Of a stretch of 64,000 nt of DNA, positions 1-11,015 are shown piece by piece. Positions within the stretch are counted from its first letter, which is position 1. Each line of letters opens with the position of its first letter. The position numbers and the translations under genes are program-made. The stretch is from Siccibacter turicensis LMG 23730 (GTDB lineage: Bacteria; Pseudomonadota; Gammaproteobacteria; Enterobacterales; Enterobacteriaceae). The DNA lies in NCBI RefSeq assembly GCF_000463155.2, contig NZ_AWFZ01000042.1, positions 534,128 through 598,127 on the forward strand. The letters are read 5' to 3'. The notes under the pieces are model-generated. The model worked only from the letters and a program-made list of their open reading frames with translations. It did no database searches and was not told the DNA's origin.

Positions 1-1
1 G

Positions 2-172
2 CCCGCAGCGGCCTGGTACAATAAAACCGGCTCCACCAACGGGTTCTCCAGCTATGCGGTGTTTATTCCTTCCCGCAACATCGCGGTGATCCTGCTGGCG
101 AACAAGTGGTATCCCAACGACGCGCGGGTAAAAGCAGCGTGGGATATCGTTCAGGGGATCGACGAGAAATAA
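2..172 (+). CDS. class C beta-lactamase (AmpC-like), C-terminal fragment
   Basis: This is the last 56 codons of a gene that begins left of the window, ending in TAA. The peptide contains Y-N-K-T-G-S, the KTG box of serine beta-lactamases, followed by FSSYAVFIP and a strand ending in [14 protein letters not shown], which matches the end of AmpC-type enzymes (LANKNYPN.ARV in the family). The family hydrolyses beta-lactams in the periplasm through an active-site serine that lies outside this window. Whether the complete protein is a true lactamase or a related esterase/peptidase cannot be decided from the tail alone, though the LANK-YPN-ARV ending favours AmpC. No ampR is visible here. Confidence 0.8.
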   Translation, partial: PAAAWYNKTGSTNGFSSYAVFIPSRNIAVILLANKWYPNDARVKAAWDIVQGIDEK

Positions 173-265
173 CCCTGACCGGCGACGCGGGGCTGGATAA
201 CGGCCCTGTTTTTTATCATCATGCCCGCCCGGTGGCATCTTAGCCCGCCAGATAAGGAGATAAGG

Positions 266-829
266 ATGAAAATCAACGTGGTTGGCACCAGCGGCAGCGG
301 AAAAAGCACCTTCGCCCGCCGTCTGGCGGATACCCTCGGCGTACCTTATATCGAGCTGGACAGGCTTTACTGGCGCGCCAACTGGCAGGGCACCCCGGAT
401 GCGGCGTTCATGACGCGCATTGCCGAGACGCTGCGCGCCGCGCCCGACGGCTGGGTGCTGGACGGCAACTATAACCGCACCCGCGAGGTGAAGTGGCGCG
501 AGGTGGATACCATTATCTGGCTCGACTACGGTTTCGGCCGCACCCTGTACCAGGCGTTAAAGCGGGCGTTCGCGCGTTCCGTGTCGCAGCAGGAGCTGTG
601 GCCCGGTACCGGCAGCCGGGAGAGCCTCCGGCAGTCTTTCTTCAGCCGGGAGTCCATTGTCTGGTGGACCATCAAAACCTGGGGCAGCAACCGACGCCGT
701 TACCAGGCGGACATGACCAATCCGCTGTTTTCCCACCTTCACTTTGTGCATCTGCGCAGCCCCGCGGAAGCGCGTAACTACCTGCGTTCTTTAACGTCTC
801 CGGCAGGGTGCTCTACACTTAAGCAATAA
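266..829 (+). CDS. P-loop NTPase, adenylate/shikimate kinase-like
   Basis: The 187-residue protein opens with a Walker A loop (G-T-S-G-S-G-K-S-T, residues 7-15) and has the small-kinase layout of the 'adenylate kinase / topology modulation' group, including a D-R-L-Y-W segment after the P-loop and V-L-D-G-N-Y near residue 70. The start at 266 is chosen because AAGGAG lies just upstream; an in-frame start at 221 would add 15 residues unlike the family. The group probably phosphorylates a small molecule or nucleotide, but its substrates are poorly known. It sits 16 bp before a glutathione transferase homologue, with which it may be co-transcribed. Confidence 0.75.
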   Translation: MKINVVGTSGSGKSTFARRLADTLGVPYIELDRLYWRANWQGTPDAAFMTRIAETLRAAPDGWVLDGNYNRTREVKWREVDTIIWLDYGFGRTLYQALKRAFARSVSQQELWPGTGSRESLRQSFFSRESIVWWTIKTWGSNRRRYQADMTNPLFSHLHFVHLRSPAEARNYLRSLTSPAGCSTLKQ

Positions 830-845
830 CCTGGGGAGAAAATGG

Positions 846-1463
846 ATGATTCACGTCTACGGTGTGCCGGGGTATGGCTCAACGATAAGCGAGCTGATGC
901 TGACCCTGACCGGGGTCCGGTATAACTTTATTAACGTCGACGGTTTTGACAAAGCCGGGCCGAGCCACGACCTGCTTGAGAAGGTGAATCCCCTGTGTCA
1001 GGTACCGACCCTGGTACTGGATGACGGCCAGGTGATGACCGAAACCGCCGCTATCGCACTAATGCTGCTCGACAGCCATCCGCAGTTCGCCCCGGCACCC
1101 GGTTCCCCCCAGCGTCATCGCTTTCTGCGTCTGCTGGTGTGGATGGTCGCCAACGTCTATCCCACCTTTACCTATGCCGACTATCCGGAGCGCTGGGCAG
1201 CCGGTGCGCCAGCCCAGCTACGGGAGAGCACGGCGCGCTATCGCGAGACGCTCTATCGCTGGCTGGAGGAGCAGGTAGAGGGCACCCCGTGGATGTTTGG
1301 TAACGACATCTCGCTGCTGGACTGTTATCTTCCGGTAATGCGCCGCTGGTCGCCGCGCGAAGCCTGGTTTGCGCAACACACCCCAAAGCTGAACGCTATC
1401 GCCGATGCGGTGTGCGGTCTGCCCGAGCTTCAGACGGTGCTGCGCGCCAACCAGATTCTATAG
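846..1463 (+). CDS. glutathione S-transferase family protein
   Basis: This 205-residue protein has a thioredoxin-like N-terminal half (IHVYGVPGYGSTISELMLTL, then N-P-L-C-Q-V-P-T-L with the cis-proline of the glutathione site and M-T-E-T-A-A-I) and an all-helical C-terminal half with a W-M-F-G-N-D-I-S-L-L-D-C-Y segment, the GST N-capping region. Such proteins conjugate or bind glutathione in the cytoplasm; the co-substrate cannot be inferred. GGGGAG precedes the start. It lies between the kinase-like gene and pptA, all in one direction with short gaps. Confidence 0.85.
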   Translation: MIHVYGVPGYGSTISELMLTLTGVRYNFINVDGFDKAGPSHDLLEKVNPLCQVPTLVLDDGQVMTETAAIALMLLDSHPQFAPAPGSPQRHRFLRLLVWMVANVYPTFTYADYPERWAAGAPAQLRESTARYRETLYRWLEEQVEGTPWMFGNDISLLDCYLPVMRRWSPREAWFAQHTPKLNAIADAVCGLPELQTVLRANQIL

Positions 1464-1513
1464 CGCCCTGACCGCTTGTCCGGAGAAACGGGCACCCCAA
1501 CAAGGAGAGCACC

Positions 1514-1744
1514 ATGCCGCATATTGATATTCAGTGTTTCCCGCGCAGCCTGAGCGAAGCGGAAAAAGAGGCGCTGGCCGAAGACATTACCGCGGCGATC
1601 GTTCGCCATCTCGGCAGTAAAGAGAGTTCAGTGTCGGTTGCGCTGCATGAAGTCGAGCCCGATGCCTGGAAATCCCGCGTCTGGGATACCGAAATCGCGC
1701 CCCAGATTGAATCGCTGATCAAAAAACCCGGTTACGAGATGTAA
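1514..1744 (+). CDS. pptA: 4-oxalocrotonate tautomerase family protein PptA
   Basis: This 76-residue protein starts M-P-H-I-D-I and ends K-K-P-G-Y-E-M, closely following E. coli PptA (YdcE). Proline 1, exposed after removal of the initiator methionine, is the catalytic base of this tautomerase family, which interconverts enol and keto forms of small 2-oxo acids. AAGGAG lies seven bases upstream of the ATG. In E. coli, pptA is next to yddH and nhoA, and homologues of both follow here, so this is a conserved chromosomal neighbourhood. Confidence 0.93.
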   Translation: MPHIDIQCFPRSLSEAEKEALAEDITAAIVRHLGSKESSVSVALHEVEPDAWKSRVWDTEIAPQIESLIKKPGYEM

Positions 1745-1819
1745 CCCTGCTGCCAGGCCGCATACGCCTGGCGCTTTTTCCGGCGCATGCGCTACTCATT
1801 AACCCGAACAGGAGGGGGA

Positions 1820-2641
1820 ATGGCTTTCTCGCTTGAAGACTATTTTGCCCGTATCGGCTATGAAGGCACGCCGCAGGCAGATGTCGAAACGCTCGGTACC
1901 TTACAGGCTCACCATATCGCCAGCATTGCCTTTGAAAATCTCGATGTGCTGCTCGATCGTGAGATCCACCTCGACGACGGGGCGGTATTTGAAAAACTGG
2001 TGACCGCCCGACGCGGCGGCTACTGCTTTGAACAGAACGGCCTGCTGGAGCGGGTGCTGCGCGAGCTGCGTTTTAACGTGCGTAGCCTGGCGGCGAGGGT
2101 GCTGATTGCCCGACCAGACCAGGTGCCGCCCCGCACCCATCGCCTGCTGTGTGTGGCGGTACATGGGGAGGAGTGGCTGGTGGACGTGGGCTTCGGCAGT
2201 CAGACGCTGCCTCAGCCGATGCGCTTTCTGCCCGGCGAGGAGGTGATTACCCCGTCCGGGATCTACCGCCTCGATGCGGATCACGACGATTTTATTCTGA
2301 ACCTGTTCCAGAACAACGTCTGGCAGCCGCTCTATCGCTTTGATACCGAAGATCAGTACGCGGCGGATTTCCTGATGGCAAATCACTTTATCGCCCACTG
2401 GCCCGACTCGCATTTTCGCCAGCATATCCTGATGTCGCGCCATCTGCCTGACGGCGGGAAGGTGACGCTGAATAACTTCCGCTTTACCCACTATGGACGT
2501 GACGGTGTCACGATTCACGAAGAAGATCTTACCCCGGATCGGCTGACGGAAGTGCTGGAGACGGAGTTTTTGCTGGGCCTGACCCATCCCCAGCACGGGC
2601 TTACCCCAGCCACGCTGCACAAACTGGGGCGCTTTGCCTGA
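1820..2641 (+). CDS. nhoA: arylamine N-acetyltransferase
   Basis: The protein is 273 residues when started at 1820, where AGGAGGGGGA precedes the ATG; with this start the catalytic triad falls exactly at the family positions: Cys69 (in R-R-G-G-Y-C-F), His107 (P-R-T-H-R) and Asp122 (V-D-V-G-F-G). NhoA transfers acetyl from acetyl-CoA to arylamines or N-hydroxyarylamines in the cytoplasm. An upstream in-frame ATG at 1787 would add eleven residues and is rejected. The stop codon abuts the stop of the convergent flavin reductase gene with no spacer. Confidence 0.95.
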   Translation: MAFSLEDYFARIGYEGTPQADVETLGTLQAHHIASIAFENLDVLLDREIHLDDGAVFEKLVTARRGGYCFEQNGLLERVLRELRFNVRSLAARVLIARPDQVPPRTHRLLCVAVHGEEWLVDVGFGSQTLPQPMRFLPGEEVITPSGIYRLDADHDDFILNLFQNNVWQPLYRFDTEDQYAADFLMANHFIAHWPDSHFRQHILMSRHLPDGGKVTLNNFRFTHYGRDGVTIHEEDLTPDRLTEVLETEFLLGLTHPQHGLTPATLHKLGRFA

Positions 2642-3217
2642 TCAGGGGTGGGTCGCGATAGCGTCGCCAATGGCGTAGTAGTGACCACCCGCCACGTGAT
2701 GAATGCTGCGCAATTCTGGCGCAGCGGTTTCAAACTGCCAGTGCCCGTCGCGAAACGCGCGGCTGTCCGCCCAGGCATGGGTGACTTCGCCGATAAACAG
2801 ATCGTAAGCCTGCTGGTTGCGCGGCTCCGGGATCAGCCGGCACACCAGCCACGCCGAACAGCCCGCCACTAACGGCAGGTTCACGCCCTCCATCTCAAAC
2901 AGCTCAACCCCGGCGTGCGCCAGCTTCTCCGGATCGCTGGCCAGCGTCGTGGTGCCCAGCCGCGTGGTGAGCGTCGCCTGTTCGACGGTCGGGATCTGCA
3001 ACACGAAATAGCCGCTCTGCTCGATAAGCCCGCGCGTGGCGGCAATTTTATCGATCACCACCGTCACTTTGGGCGGGGAGAAATCCAGCCCACAGGCCCA
3101 GGCCGCGGCCATCACGTTATCCACCCCGGCGTGGCGGGCGGAAACCAGCACGGTCGGACCGTGGTTAATCAGACGGTACGCCTTATCCAGCGCAACGGGT
3201 TTAGTATGCTCGTTCAT
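2642..3217 (-). CDS. yddH: flavin reductase family protein (YddH-like)
   Basis: About 191 residues with the flavin-reductase-like FMN-binding split-barrel pattern: [16 protein letters not shown], a [10 protein letters not shown] strand and a C-terminal G-G-H-Y-Y-A-I-G-D. In E. coli, yddH lies between pptA and nhoA, which supports the name; here its orientation and position are slightly changed. AAGGAC precedes two consecutive ATG codons (3220 and 3217); the second has the better spacing. It likely binds FMN and may serve a partner oxygenase that is not in this window. Confidence 0.8.
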   Translation of the reverse strand: MNEHTKPVALDKAYRLINHGPTVLVSARHAGVDNVMAAAWACGLDFSPPKVTVVIDKIAATRGLIEQSGYFVLQIPTVEQATLTTRLGTTTLASDPEKLAHAGVELFEMEGVNLPLVAGCSAWLVCRLIPEPRNQQAYDLFIGEVTHAWADSRAFRDGHWQFETAAPELRSIHHVAGGHYYAIGDAIATHP

Positions 3218-3427
3218 CATTCTGTCCTTGCTGCAGTTGAGCCACAAAGTGTACCCAACGCCTGGCGAGGAATGAATATCGATTCTGTGCGGTTTGCGGA
3301 ACCCGGCGGGCGGCTGGTGGCCGGATTAATGAGTTTGACTCATTACAGCATTCGCATTATGCCGTCTGGTAGCGGCAGGTCCCCAGGGGTAGCCTTATTG
3401 CTGACGCATACACCACGAGGACAAGAT

Positions 3428-5648
<2,221 letters not shown>

Positions 5649-5668
5649 GTTGGTACCCTTTGTGATAT

Positions 5669-5684
5669 TGTAGTGGTGATTACA
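5669..5684. promoter_or_regulatory. putative TetR operator O1
   Basis: TGTAGTGGTGATTACA lies just upstream of the SDR start. It matches the second site (5719-5734) at 12 of 16 positions and is also the core of a perfect dyad with arms ATATTGTA (5665-5672) and TACAATAT (5681-5688). The position fits repression of the SDR promoter. Confidence 0.65.
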
Positions 5685-5718
5685 ATATGTGGCGGTCATG
5701 ATGACTGTCAAGGAGTAA

Positions 5719-5734
5719 TGTAGTGACCACTACA
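5719..5734. promoter_or_regulatory. putative TetR operator O2 over the regulator start codon
   Basis: TGTAGTG-AC-CACTACA is a perfect palindrome that includes the GTG start codon of the tetR-type gene (5723). It lies 50 bp centre to centre from O1, close to five helical turns, so two repressor dimers could sit on the same face. The arrangement suggests autoregulation. Confidence 0.65.
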
Positions 5735-6316
5735 AAAAATAGTCGGACCCCAGGGCGTCCGCGCAAGTTTGATGCGGAACAGGCGATTGCCATCGCGCAA
5801 CCGCTGTTTCATTCCCGCGGCTATGACGAGGTCAGCGTGGCCGATCTGACCAAAGCGCTCGGCATCAATCCGCCCAGTTTCTATGCGGCATTCGGCAGCA
5901 AACTGGGCCTGTATACCCGCGTACTGGATCGCTATGCAGAGCATGGCGCCATCCCGTTTGCGGAGCTGCTGCGCGACGATCGGCCGGTTGCAGCCTGTCT
6001 TATCGCGATTCTGCAGGAGGCGGCACGGCGTTACGCCGCCGACCCGGCAGCGGCCGGCTGCATGGTGCTGGAAGGCACGCACTGCAACGATCCGCAGGCG
6101 CGCGAGGCGGCCTGTCGTTTTCATCAGGCTGCCGAACAGGCCATTCAGCACTTTATTGCGCGCCGCTATCCGCAGGAGGCCGTGCGGGTGACGGATTTTA
6201 TGGGAACGCTGATGGCCGGGCTGTCGGCCAGAGCAAGGGCAGGGCAGAGCCTTGCGCGGCTGCAGGAAACGGTGCGGCTCGGCGGGCAGGTCCTGGAAAG
6301 CATGCTTCCGTCATAA
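5723..6316 (+). CDS. TetR-family transcriptional regulator
   Basis: A 197-residue protein with a TetR N-terminal helix-turn-helix: P-G-R-P-R-K-F-D (residues 10-17), then F-H-S-R-G-Y-D-E-V-S-V-A-D-L-T-K-A-L-G and F-Y-A-A-F-G-S-K. The C-terminal half is a helical ligand domain of the AcrR/YxaF type. The likely start is GTG at 5723, with AAGGAG at 5710-5715; this start codon lies inside operator O2. It probably represses itself and the divergent SDR gene. The ligand cannot be inferred. Confidence 0.9.
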   Translation: MTTTKNSRTPGRPRKFDAEQAIAIAQPLFHSRGYDEVSVADLTKALGINPPSFYAAFGSKLGLYTRVLDRYAEHGAIPFAELLRDDRPVAACLIAILQEAARRYAADPAAAGCMVLEGTHCNDPQAREAACRFHQAAEQAIQHFIARRYPQEAVRVTDFMGTLMAGLSARARAGQSLARLQETVRLGGQVLESMLPS

Positions 6317-6355
6317 CGCGGCAATTTTTCGATTTGGCTTTTTACAGGGATAACA

Positions 6356-7069
6356 ATGAAATCAGTCTGTTTGCTTTCGGCGGCGCTGTGTCTGGCGCTG
6401 CCCGCACACGCCGTCTCAACGGTGCAGTTCACACCGGCGGTACTGAACACCGCGCTGCTGTTTAACCACGATCCGAGCGTCGGCCCGGTAAAGCACAGCC
6501 TGCAGTGGATCAGGGACAGCACCGGAAAATTACAGACCATGACCGAAGTCTGGTACGACCGTCAGGGCTGTTTCACGAAGGTGAATATGGTGGACAAGCT
6601 GAACGGCAACGAATTTCACCTCGAAAACAGCGCGGGCACGCTGCGCTCGCACAGTGGCCAGCGCATTGCCGGCAAGGTTAACCAGGCGTGTCAGATTACC
6701 GAGCTGGAAAACGAGAGCGGAAGATACACGCTGGCATACAACGCGCGCGGTTTGCTGGAAACCATGACCAACCGGGAGACCGGCAACGTTGCCCAGCGCT
6801 TTGAGTACCGGCACGGTCAGTTCCCGGTGCGCATCCGGGATTACCAGAATCACACCGACAATGTTTTCTCGTATCCGGCGGGGAATCCGCAGTTCCTCGA
6901 TATGCAGATGGTGCTCCACAATCCCGAATCCACCGTTTGGTTGAAGCAGAGCTGTACTTATCAACCCGATGGCAACGCAAATCTGTGCGCCATGACGACC
7001 GCGCTCGATGAGCATTACCAGGACGCACCCGTGATGATGTTTTCGAATCATCGCGTTGAGTATTACTGA
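6356..7069 (+). CDS. YnfC-like (UPF0257) exported protein
   Basis: A 237-residue protein starting with a cleavable signal peptide (MKSVCLLSAALCLALPAHA). The mature part follows the UPF0257/YnfC pattern: F-T-P-A near the start, N-H-D-P-S-V-G-P-V-K, a central G-C-F-T-K, Q-S-C-T-Y near residue 205 and an R-V-E-Y-Y end. E. coli YnfC is a lipoprotein; here no lipobox cysteine is present at the cleavage site, so this copy should be free in the periplasm. Function of the family is unknown. Confidence 0.65.
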   Translation: MKSVCLLSAALCLALPAHAVSTVQFTPAVLNTALLFNHDPSVGPVKHSLQWIRDSTGKLQTMTEVWYDRQGCFTKVNMVDKLNGNEFHLENSAGTLRSHSGQRIAGKVNQACQITELENESGRYTLAYNARGLLETMTNRETGNVAQRFEYRHGQFPVRIRDYQNHTDNVFSYPAGNPQFLDMQMVLHNPESTVWLKQSCTYQPDGNANLCAMTTALDEHYQDAPVMMFSNHRVEYY

Positions 7070-7076
7070 GAAGAAC

Positions 7077-7102
7077 CGCGGCCCGGGTGATATCGGGCCG
7101 CG
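7077..7102. terminator. strong hairpin after the YnfC-like gene
   Basis: A perfect inverted repeat with arms CGCGGCCCG and CGGGCCGCG around an 8-base loop begins 8 bases after the stop codon. No U-run follows, so it is either a weak intrinsic terminator or an mRNA 3'-stabilising hairpin. Confidence 0.45.
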
Positions 7103-7464
7103 CAGAAGCCTTGTGGAAGCGGTGATGATTGAGGGCAGGGAATTGAGTACAGGTGCAGGTAGAGGCAAGCCGTGGGCTGTCCGGACCTGATATTCTATTT
7201 AACATAATATACATTATGCGCACCGACATTATAATGCGGGAATATTAAGGCTTTTGGATGACCAACCATGCCCGCGGTGTATTTCCGCATTCCATCGTCT
7301 TTTCGTATTCGACACCATACCGGCAATACGCCTTTGACGCTGTCTGTCACGCTGACATCCTGTCCCCGCCGGGTTCAGCCGCATCTGTTCCCGCAGCTGC
7401 AATTTGCCGGTTTGCCGGCTTTCGAGTACTCTTCATGGCATTCATCACTTAGCCACTATAACGG
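7103..7464. other. intergenic region with no supported gene
   Basis: Between the YnfC-like gene and the VF530-type gene only two short overlapping reading frames exist, and neither has a ribosome binding site or a recognisable product. The stretch around 7197-7245 is locally AT-rich with short dyads and could hold a promoter. Nothing else was recognised. Confidence 0.5.
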
Positions 7465-7755
7465 ATGACAATGGCGGCCCACTCAACAGATCCTCTACAC
7501 GGCGTCACGCTTGAAATGCAAGTCAACGCTCTGGTTGCCCGCTACGGCTGGGAACAGCTAAGCCAGCGTATCAGGATCAACTGTTTCAAAAATGACCCCA
7601 GCGTTAAGTCGAGCCTGAAGTTTTTACGGCGTACGCCCTGGGCACGCGCGGAAGTTGAAGCGCTCTATCTTGCATCCCTGAACGATGACGCTCCCGCAGC
7701 CGCGGATAACGCCACGTCCGATCCCTGGGCCAACAGTCGTAACAAACAGAGCTGA
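7465..7755 (+). CDS. VF530-family (DUF2132) DNA-binding-like protein
   Basis: A small protein (96 residues from ATG 7465, or 94 from ATG 7471) whose core reads [41 protein letters not shown], with V-E-A-L-Y after it. This is the signature of the VF530/DUF2132 family, named after a Vibrio protein with a fold suggestive of DNA binding. The C-terminal 25 residues are low-complexity and not part of the domain. The ribosome binding site is weak. It lies 5 bp before digH and may be co-transcribed. Confidence 0.85.
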   Translation: MTMAAHSTDPLHGVTLEMQVNALVARYGWEQLSQRIRINCFKNDPSVKSSLKFLRRTPWARAEVEALYLASLNDDAPAAADNATSDPWANSRNKQS

Positions 7756-7760
7756 CGTCG

Positions 7761-9071
7761 ATGATGCGGATGACACCACGCCTTAAAAGAGTGAGCGCGC
7801 TGATTGCCGGCGCGGTGTTGCTGGTCGGCTGCTCTTCAACGCCGCCCCGCTCTCTGGTCACGCCGCTGCCGCCGGTGGCAAAACATCCACTGCCGGAAAA
7901 ACCCCGCCACGCCGAACCGATGCGCGGCATCTGGCTGGCAACGGTCTCTCGCCTCGACTGGCCGCCCGTTTCTTCGGTTAACGCCAGCCGTGCAGACCGC
8001 ATCAGCCAGCAGCAAAAAGCCCTGACCGATAAACTCGATAAGCTGAAAAGCCTCGGCATTAATACCGTGTTTTTTCAGGTGAAGCCAGACGGTACCGCGC
8101 TGTGGCCCTCACAAATCCTGCCCTGGTCTGATACGTTGACCGGGCGCGTGGGCGACGATCCGGGATATGACCCGCTGCAGTTTATGCTTGATGAAGCGCA
8201 CAAACGCGGCTTGCGGGTCCACGCCTGGTTTAACCCTTATCGCGTCACCACCAACACCAAACCGGCCACCCTTGCGGCACTCAGCCGTACCGTTTCGCAG
8301 CATCCCGCCAGCGTGTACGTGCTGCATCGCGACTGGATCCGCACTGCCAGCGACCGTGCAGTGCTCGACCCCGGCATTCCCGAGGTGCGCGACTGGATAG
8401 CCAGCATCGTCGCCGAAGTCGTGACGCGCTATCCGGTGGACGGGGTTCAGTTCGATGACTATTTCTATACCGAAACGCCCGGTTCGACGCTTGATGACCG
8501 ACAGACCTTCAGCCGCTATGGCGCCGGGTTTGCGTCAAAAGCAGACTGGCGTCGGGACAATACCCAGCGGCTGATTGAGCAGGTTTCACGCACCGTGAAG
8601 CAGATCAACCCTGACGTGGAATTTGGCGTGAGTCCGGCTGGCGTGTGGCGCAACCGCTCCCACGATCCGGCCGGGTCGGATACCTCGGGCGCCGCGGCCT
8701 ATGACGAAGCCTATGCCGACACCCGCCGCTGGGTGCAGCAAGGCCTGCTGGATTACATCGCCCCGCAGGTTTACTGGCCCTTCTCCCGCACCGCTGCCCG
8801 CTATGATGTGCTGGCGAAATGGTGGGCCGACGTGGTGAAACCGACCCGCACCCGCCTCTATATTGGCGTTGCGCTTTATAAAGTGGGTGAAGCGTCAAGA
8901 ATCGAGCCCGACTGGACCATTCAGGGCGGCGTGCCGGAGCTGAAAAAACAGCTCGACTTAAACGAGTCGGTTACCGGCATCAGCGGCACCATCCTGTTCC
9001 GGGAAGATTATCTTAATCGTCCTCAGGCTCATGACGCCGTCAATTATCTCAGGAGCCGCTGGGGATCCTGA
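7761..9071 (+). CDS. digH: divisome glycosyl hydrolase DigH (YddW)
   Basis: A 436-residue lipoprotein: the signal peptide ends in L-L-V-G-C-S-S (lipobox Cys at about residue 24), followed by a GHL10/DUF187-type barrel. Visible family features include M-R-G-I-W-L-A-T-V, V-F-F-Q-V-K-P-D-G, A-W-F-N-P-Y-R, L-D-P-G-I-P-E-V-R, V-D-G-V-Q-F-D-D-Y-F-Y and I-A-P-Q-V-Y-W. E. coli DigH (YddW) cleaves denuded peptidoglycan glycans at the septum. Length is close to the E. coli protein (439 residues). Three ATG codons occur within the first four codons; 7761 is used here. Confidence 0.92.
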   Translation: MMRMTPRLKRVSALIAGAVLLVGCSSTPPRSLVTPLPPVAKHPLPEKPRHAEPMRGIWLATVSRLDWPPVSSVNASRADRISQQQKALTDKLDKLKSLGINTVFFQVKPDGTALWPSQILPWSDTLTGRVGDDPGYDPLQFMLDEAHKRGLRVHAWFNPYRVTTNTKPATLAALSRTVSQHPASVYVLHRDWIRTASDRAVLDPGIPEVRDWIASIVAEVVTRYPVDGVQFDDYFYTETPGSTLDDRQTFSRYGAGFASKADWRRDNTQRLIEQVSRTVKQINPDVEFGVSPAGVWRNRSHDPAGSDTSGAAAYDEAYADTRRWVQQGLLDYIAPQVYWPFSRTAARYDVLAKWWADVVKPTRTRLYIGVALYKVGEASRIEPDWTIQGGVPELKKQLDLNESVTGISGTILFREDYLNRPQAHDAVNYLRSRWGS

Positions 9072-9103
9072 CTGCCGGTGACGGGAACCGGCAGCCCCCT
9101 TGT

Positions 9104-9964
9104 TTATCCCCCGACTTTATCCAGCTCCGCCACCACGTCTGGAGTCAGCGCCAGATCCTTCGCGGCGAGGTTTTCCCGCAGATGTTCCGGTGATGAGGTG
9201 CCGGGAATCAGCAGAATGTTGGGCGAACGTTGCAGCAGCCAGGCCAGCGCCACCTGCATTGGTGTGGCATTCAGGCTTTCGGCCACCGCGTTAAGGCGGT
9301 CGGACTGCAGCGGTGAAAATCCACCCAGCGGGAAGAACGGCACGTAGGCGATGCCCTCGCTGGCAAGCCATGCGATCAGGTCATCGTCCTGGCGGTGCGC
9401 CAGATTATAGAGATTCTGCACGCAGGCCACCGGCGTCATCTTCAGCGCCGCTTTCACCTGGGTTGGCGTGACGTTACTCAGGCCAATGTGGCGAATAAGC
9501 CCCTGTTCCTTAAGCGCAATCAACGCCTCAAGCTGCGGCTCCAGCGCACCTTCAACCGGGTGATGCACGTCCAGCATACTGCGCAGGTTGACCACTTCCA
9601 TCGACTCTAGCCCCAGATGGCGCAGGTTATCCTCTACCGCGCGGGTCAGCTCCTGCGGCGTAAAAGCGGAGAGCCAGCCGCCCTGTGCATCTCGCCGCGC
9701 ACCCACTTTGGTGACGATGACCAGGTCATCGGGATAGGGGTATAAGGCTTTTTTGATCAGCTGATTCGTGGTGTGCGGCCCGTAGAAATCGCTGGTATCG
9801 ATGTGGCGCACCCCGGCATCAATGGCGTCCCGCAGCACCTGGATGGCGCGCCCTTCATCGGCTGGCGGCCCGAACACCCCCGGTCCGGCAAGTTGCATGG
9901 CGCCATAGCCGAGCCGTCCAACGTCGCGGTCGCCGAGGCGGTACATCTGTGCAATCGTGTTCAT
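9104..9964 (-). CDS. pdxI: aldo/keto reductase, YdbC/PdxI-like
   Basis: A 286-residue AKR barrel, the same length as E. coli YdbC (PdxI, a pyridoxal reductase). It shares R-L-G-Y-G-A-M-Q-L-A-G-P-G-V-F-G-P-P, the catalytic D-T-S-D-F-Y-G-P-H, G-L-S-N-V-T-P-T-Q-V, Y-V-P-F-F-P-L-G-G-F and the NADPH-site segment I-L-L-I-P-G-T-S-S. It would reduce pyridoxal or another carbonyl in the cytoplasm. A LysR-type gene is transcribed divergently 96 bp away and probably controls it. Close relatives with other substrates exist, so the exact reaction is less sure than the family. Confidence 0.8.
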   Translation of the reverse strand: MNTIAQMYRLGDRDVGRLGYGAMQLAGPGVFGPPADEGRAIQVLRDAIDAGVRHIDTSDFYGPHTTNQLIKKALYPYPDDLVIVTKVGARRDAQGGWLSAFTPQELTRAVEDNLRHLGLESMEVVNLRSMLDVHHPVEGALEPQLEALIALKEQGLIRHIGLSNVTPTQVKAALKMTPVACVQNLYNLAHRQDDDLIAWLASEGIAYVPFFPLGGFSPLQSDRLNAVAESLNATPMQVALAWLLQRSPNILLIPGTSSPEHLRENLAAKDLALTPDVVAELDKVGG

Positions 9965-10060
9965 AAGCTGTCTCCTGCGTGAGTGTCGATTGATTGTAAT
10001 CCCCGCGGCACTGTGTAACTATCCGTCCCAATTAAGACAGACTGTACGGGCTGCAAGACA

Positions 10061-10963
10061 ATGAATCTCGATTTTGGGTTGCTTCACGCCGTCGTTGCCG
10101 TGGCAAAAGCCGGCGGCTTTCGCGAGGCGGCACGGGTAACCGGCAGCAATCCGTCGCGTCTGAGCGATGCGGTACGCCGGGCCGAGCAGCAGCTTGGCGT
10201 ACGCCTGTTTAACCGCACCACCCGTACCGTCACCCTCACCGATGCCGGGCGCGCCCTGATGGAGCGCCTGGTGCCCGCCATGAGCGAGATCGACGCCGCG
10301 CTGGATGAAGTGAACAGCTTTCGCACCACCCCCGGCGGCACGCTGCGGCTCAATGTACCAGTCAGCGCCACGCGGCTGGTATTGCCCGCTATCGTGCCGG
10401 CGTTCCTCGCGCGCTATCCGGAAATCACCCTTGAGATCGTCGCTGAAAGCAACGTCCAGGACGTGTTTCGCGATAAATGCGATGCGGGGATCCGCTACGA
10501 CGAGTGCCTGGAGCAGGATATGGTGGCGTTGCCCATCGGCCCGCGCATCCAGCGTTTCGCCGCCGCCGCGTCGCCCGCCTATCTGGCACGTCATGGCCGC
10601 CCTTCACATCCCCGGGATCTGATGCAGCACCGCTGCATTCGTGGACGCTACGCCAGCGGCGTGGTGCCGGAGTGGGAGTTTGCCCGTGACGGCGAAACGC
10701 TGCGCATTCAGGTCGGCGGCTCGCTGCTGGTGAGCGTCGGCAGCGCCATGGATCTGGCGGTGGCGTGCGCCATTCAGGATGGCGGCATCGTCTATCTGTT
10801 TGAAGAGTGGCTGCGCCCGGCGCTCGATGCCGGCCAGCTCGAACCGATCCTCGAACCCTGGTGGCTCAGCTTTAGCGGCCCTTACCTCTATTATCACGAC
10901 CGTCGTCTTATTCCCGCCCCGTTACGGGCGTTTATTGATTTTGTCAGGCAGCAGCCGACCTGA
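10061..10963 (+). CDS. LysR-family transcriptional regulator
   Basis: A 300-residue LysR protein with an N-terminal winged helix-turn-helix (L-L-H-A-V-V-A-V-A-K-A-G-G-F-R-E-A-A, then S-R-L-S-D-A-V-R-R-A-E) and a substrate-binding domain ending in F-S-G-P-Y-L-Y-Y-H-D-R, the typical tail of the subgroup that controls oxidoreductases. It is divergent from the aldo/keto reductase gene, the usual arrangement of a LysR regulator with its target. Confidence 0.9.
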   Translation: MNLDFGLLHAVVAVAKAGGFREAARVTGSNPSRLSDAVRRAEQQLGVRLFNRTTRTVTLTDAGRALMERLVPAMSEIDAALDEVNSFRTTPGGTLRLNVPVSATRLVLPAIVPAFLARYPEITLEIVAESNVQDVFRDKCDAGIRYDECLEQDMVALPIGPRIQRFAAAASPAYLARHGRPSHPRDLMQHRCIRGRYASGVVPEWEFARDGETLRIQVGGSLLVSVGSAMDLAVACAIQDGGIVYLFEEWLRPALDAGQLEPILEPWWLSFSGPYLYYHDRRLIPAPLRAFIDFVRQQPT

Positions 10964-11015
10964 TGATTTCCCTTGCTTTCACAGCACCCGCACCATCTTT
11001 ACCGTTAATAAAAGT

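Noticed and set aside
1901-2620. A 239-codon reverse-strand reading frame across nhoA
   Set aside because: It mirrors the intact nhoA gene in GC-rich DNA; the protein resembles nothing and nhoA has its full catalytic triad.
7258-7468. Two overlapping short reading frames (64 and 66 codons) before the VF530-type gene
   Set aside because: No ribosome binding site, no recognisable product and they overlap each other in different frames.
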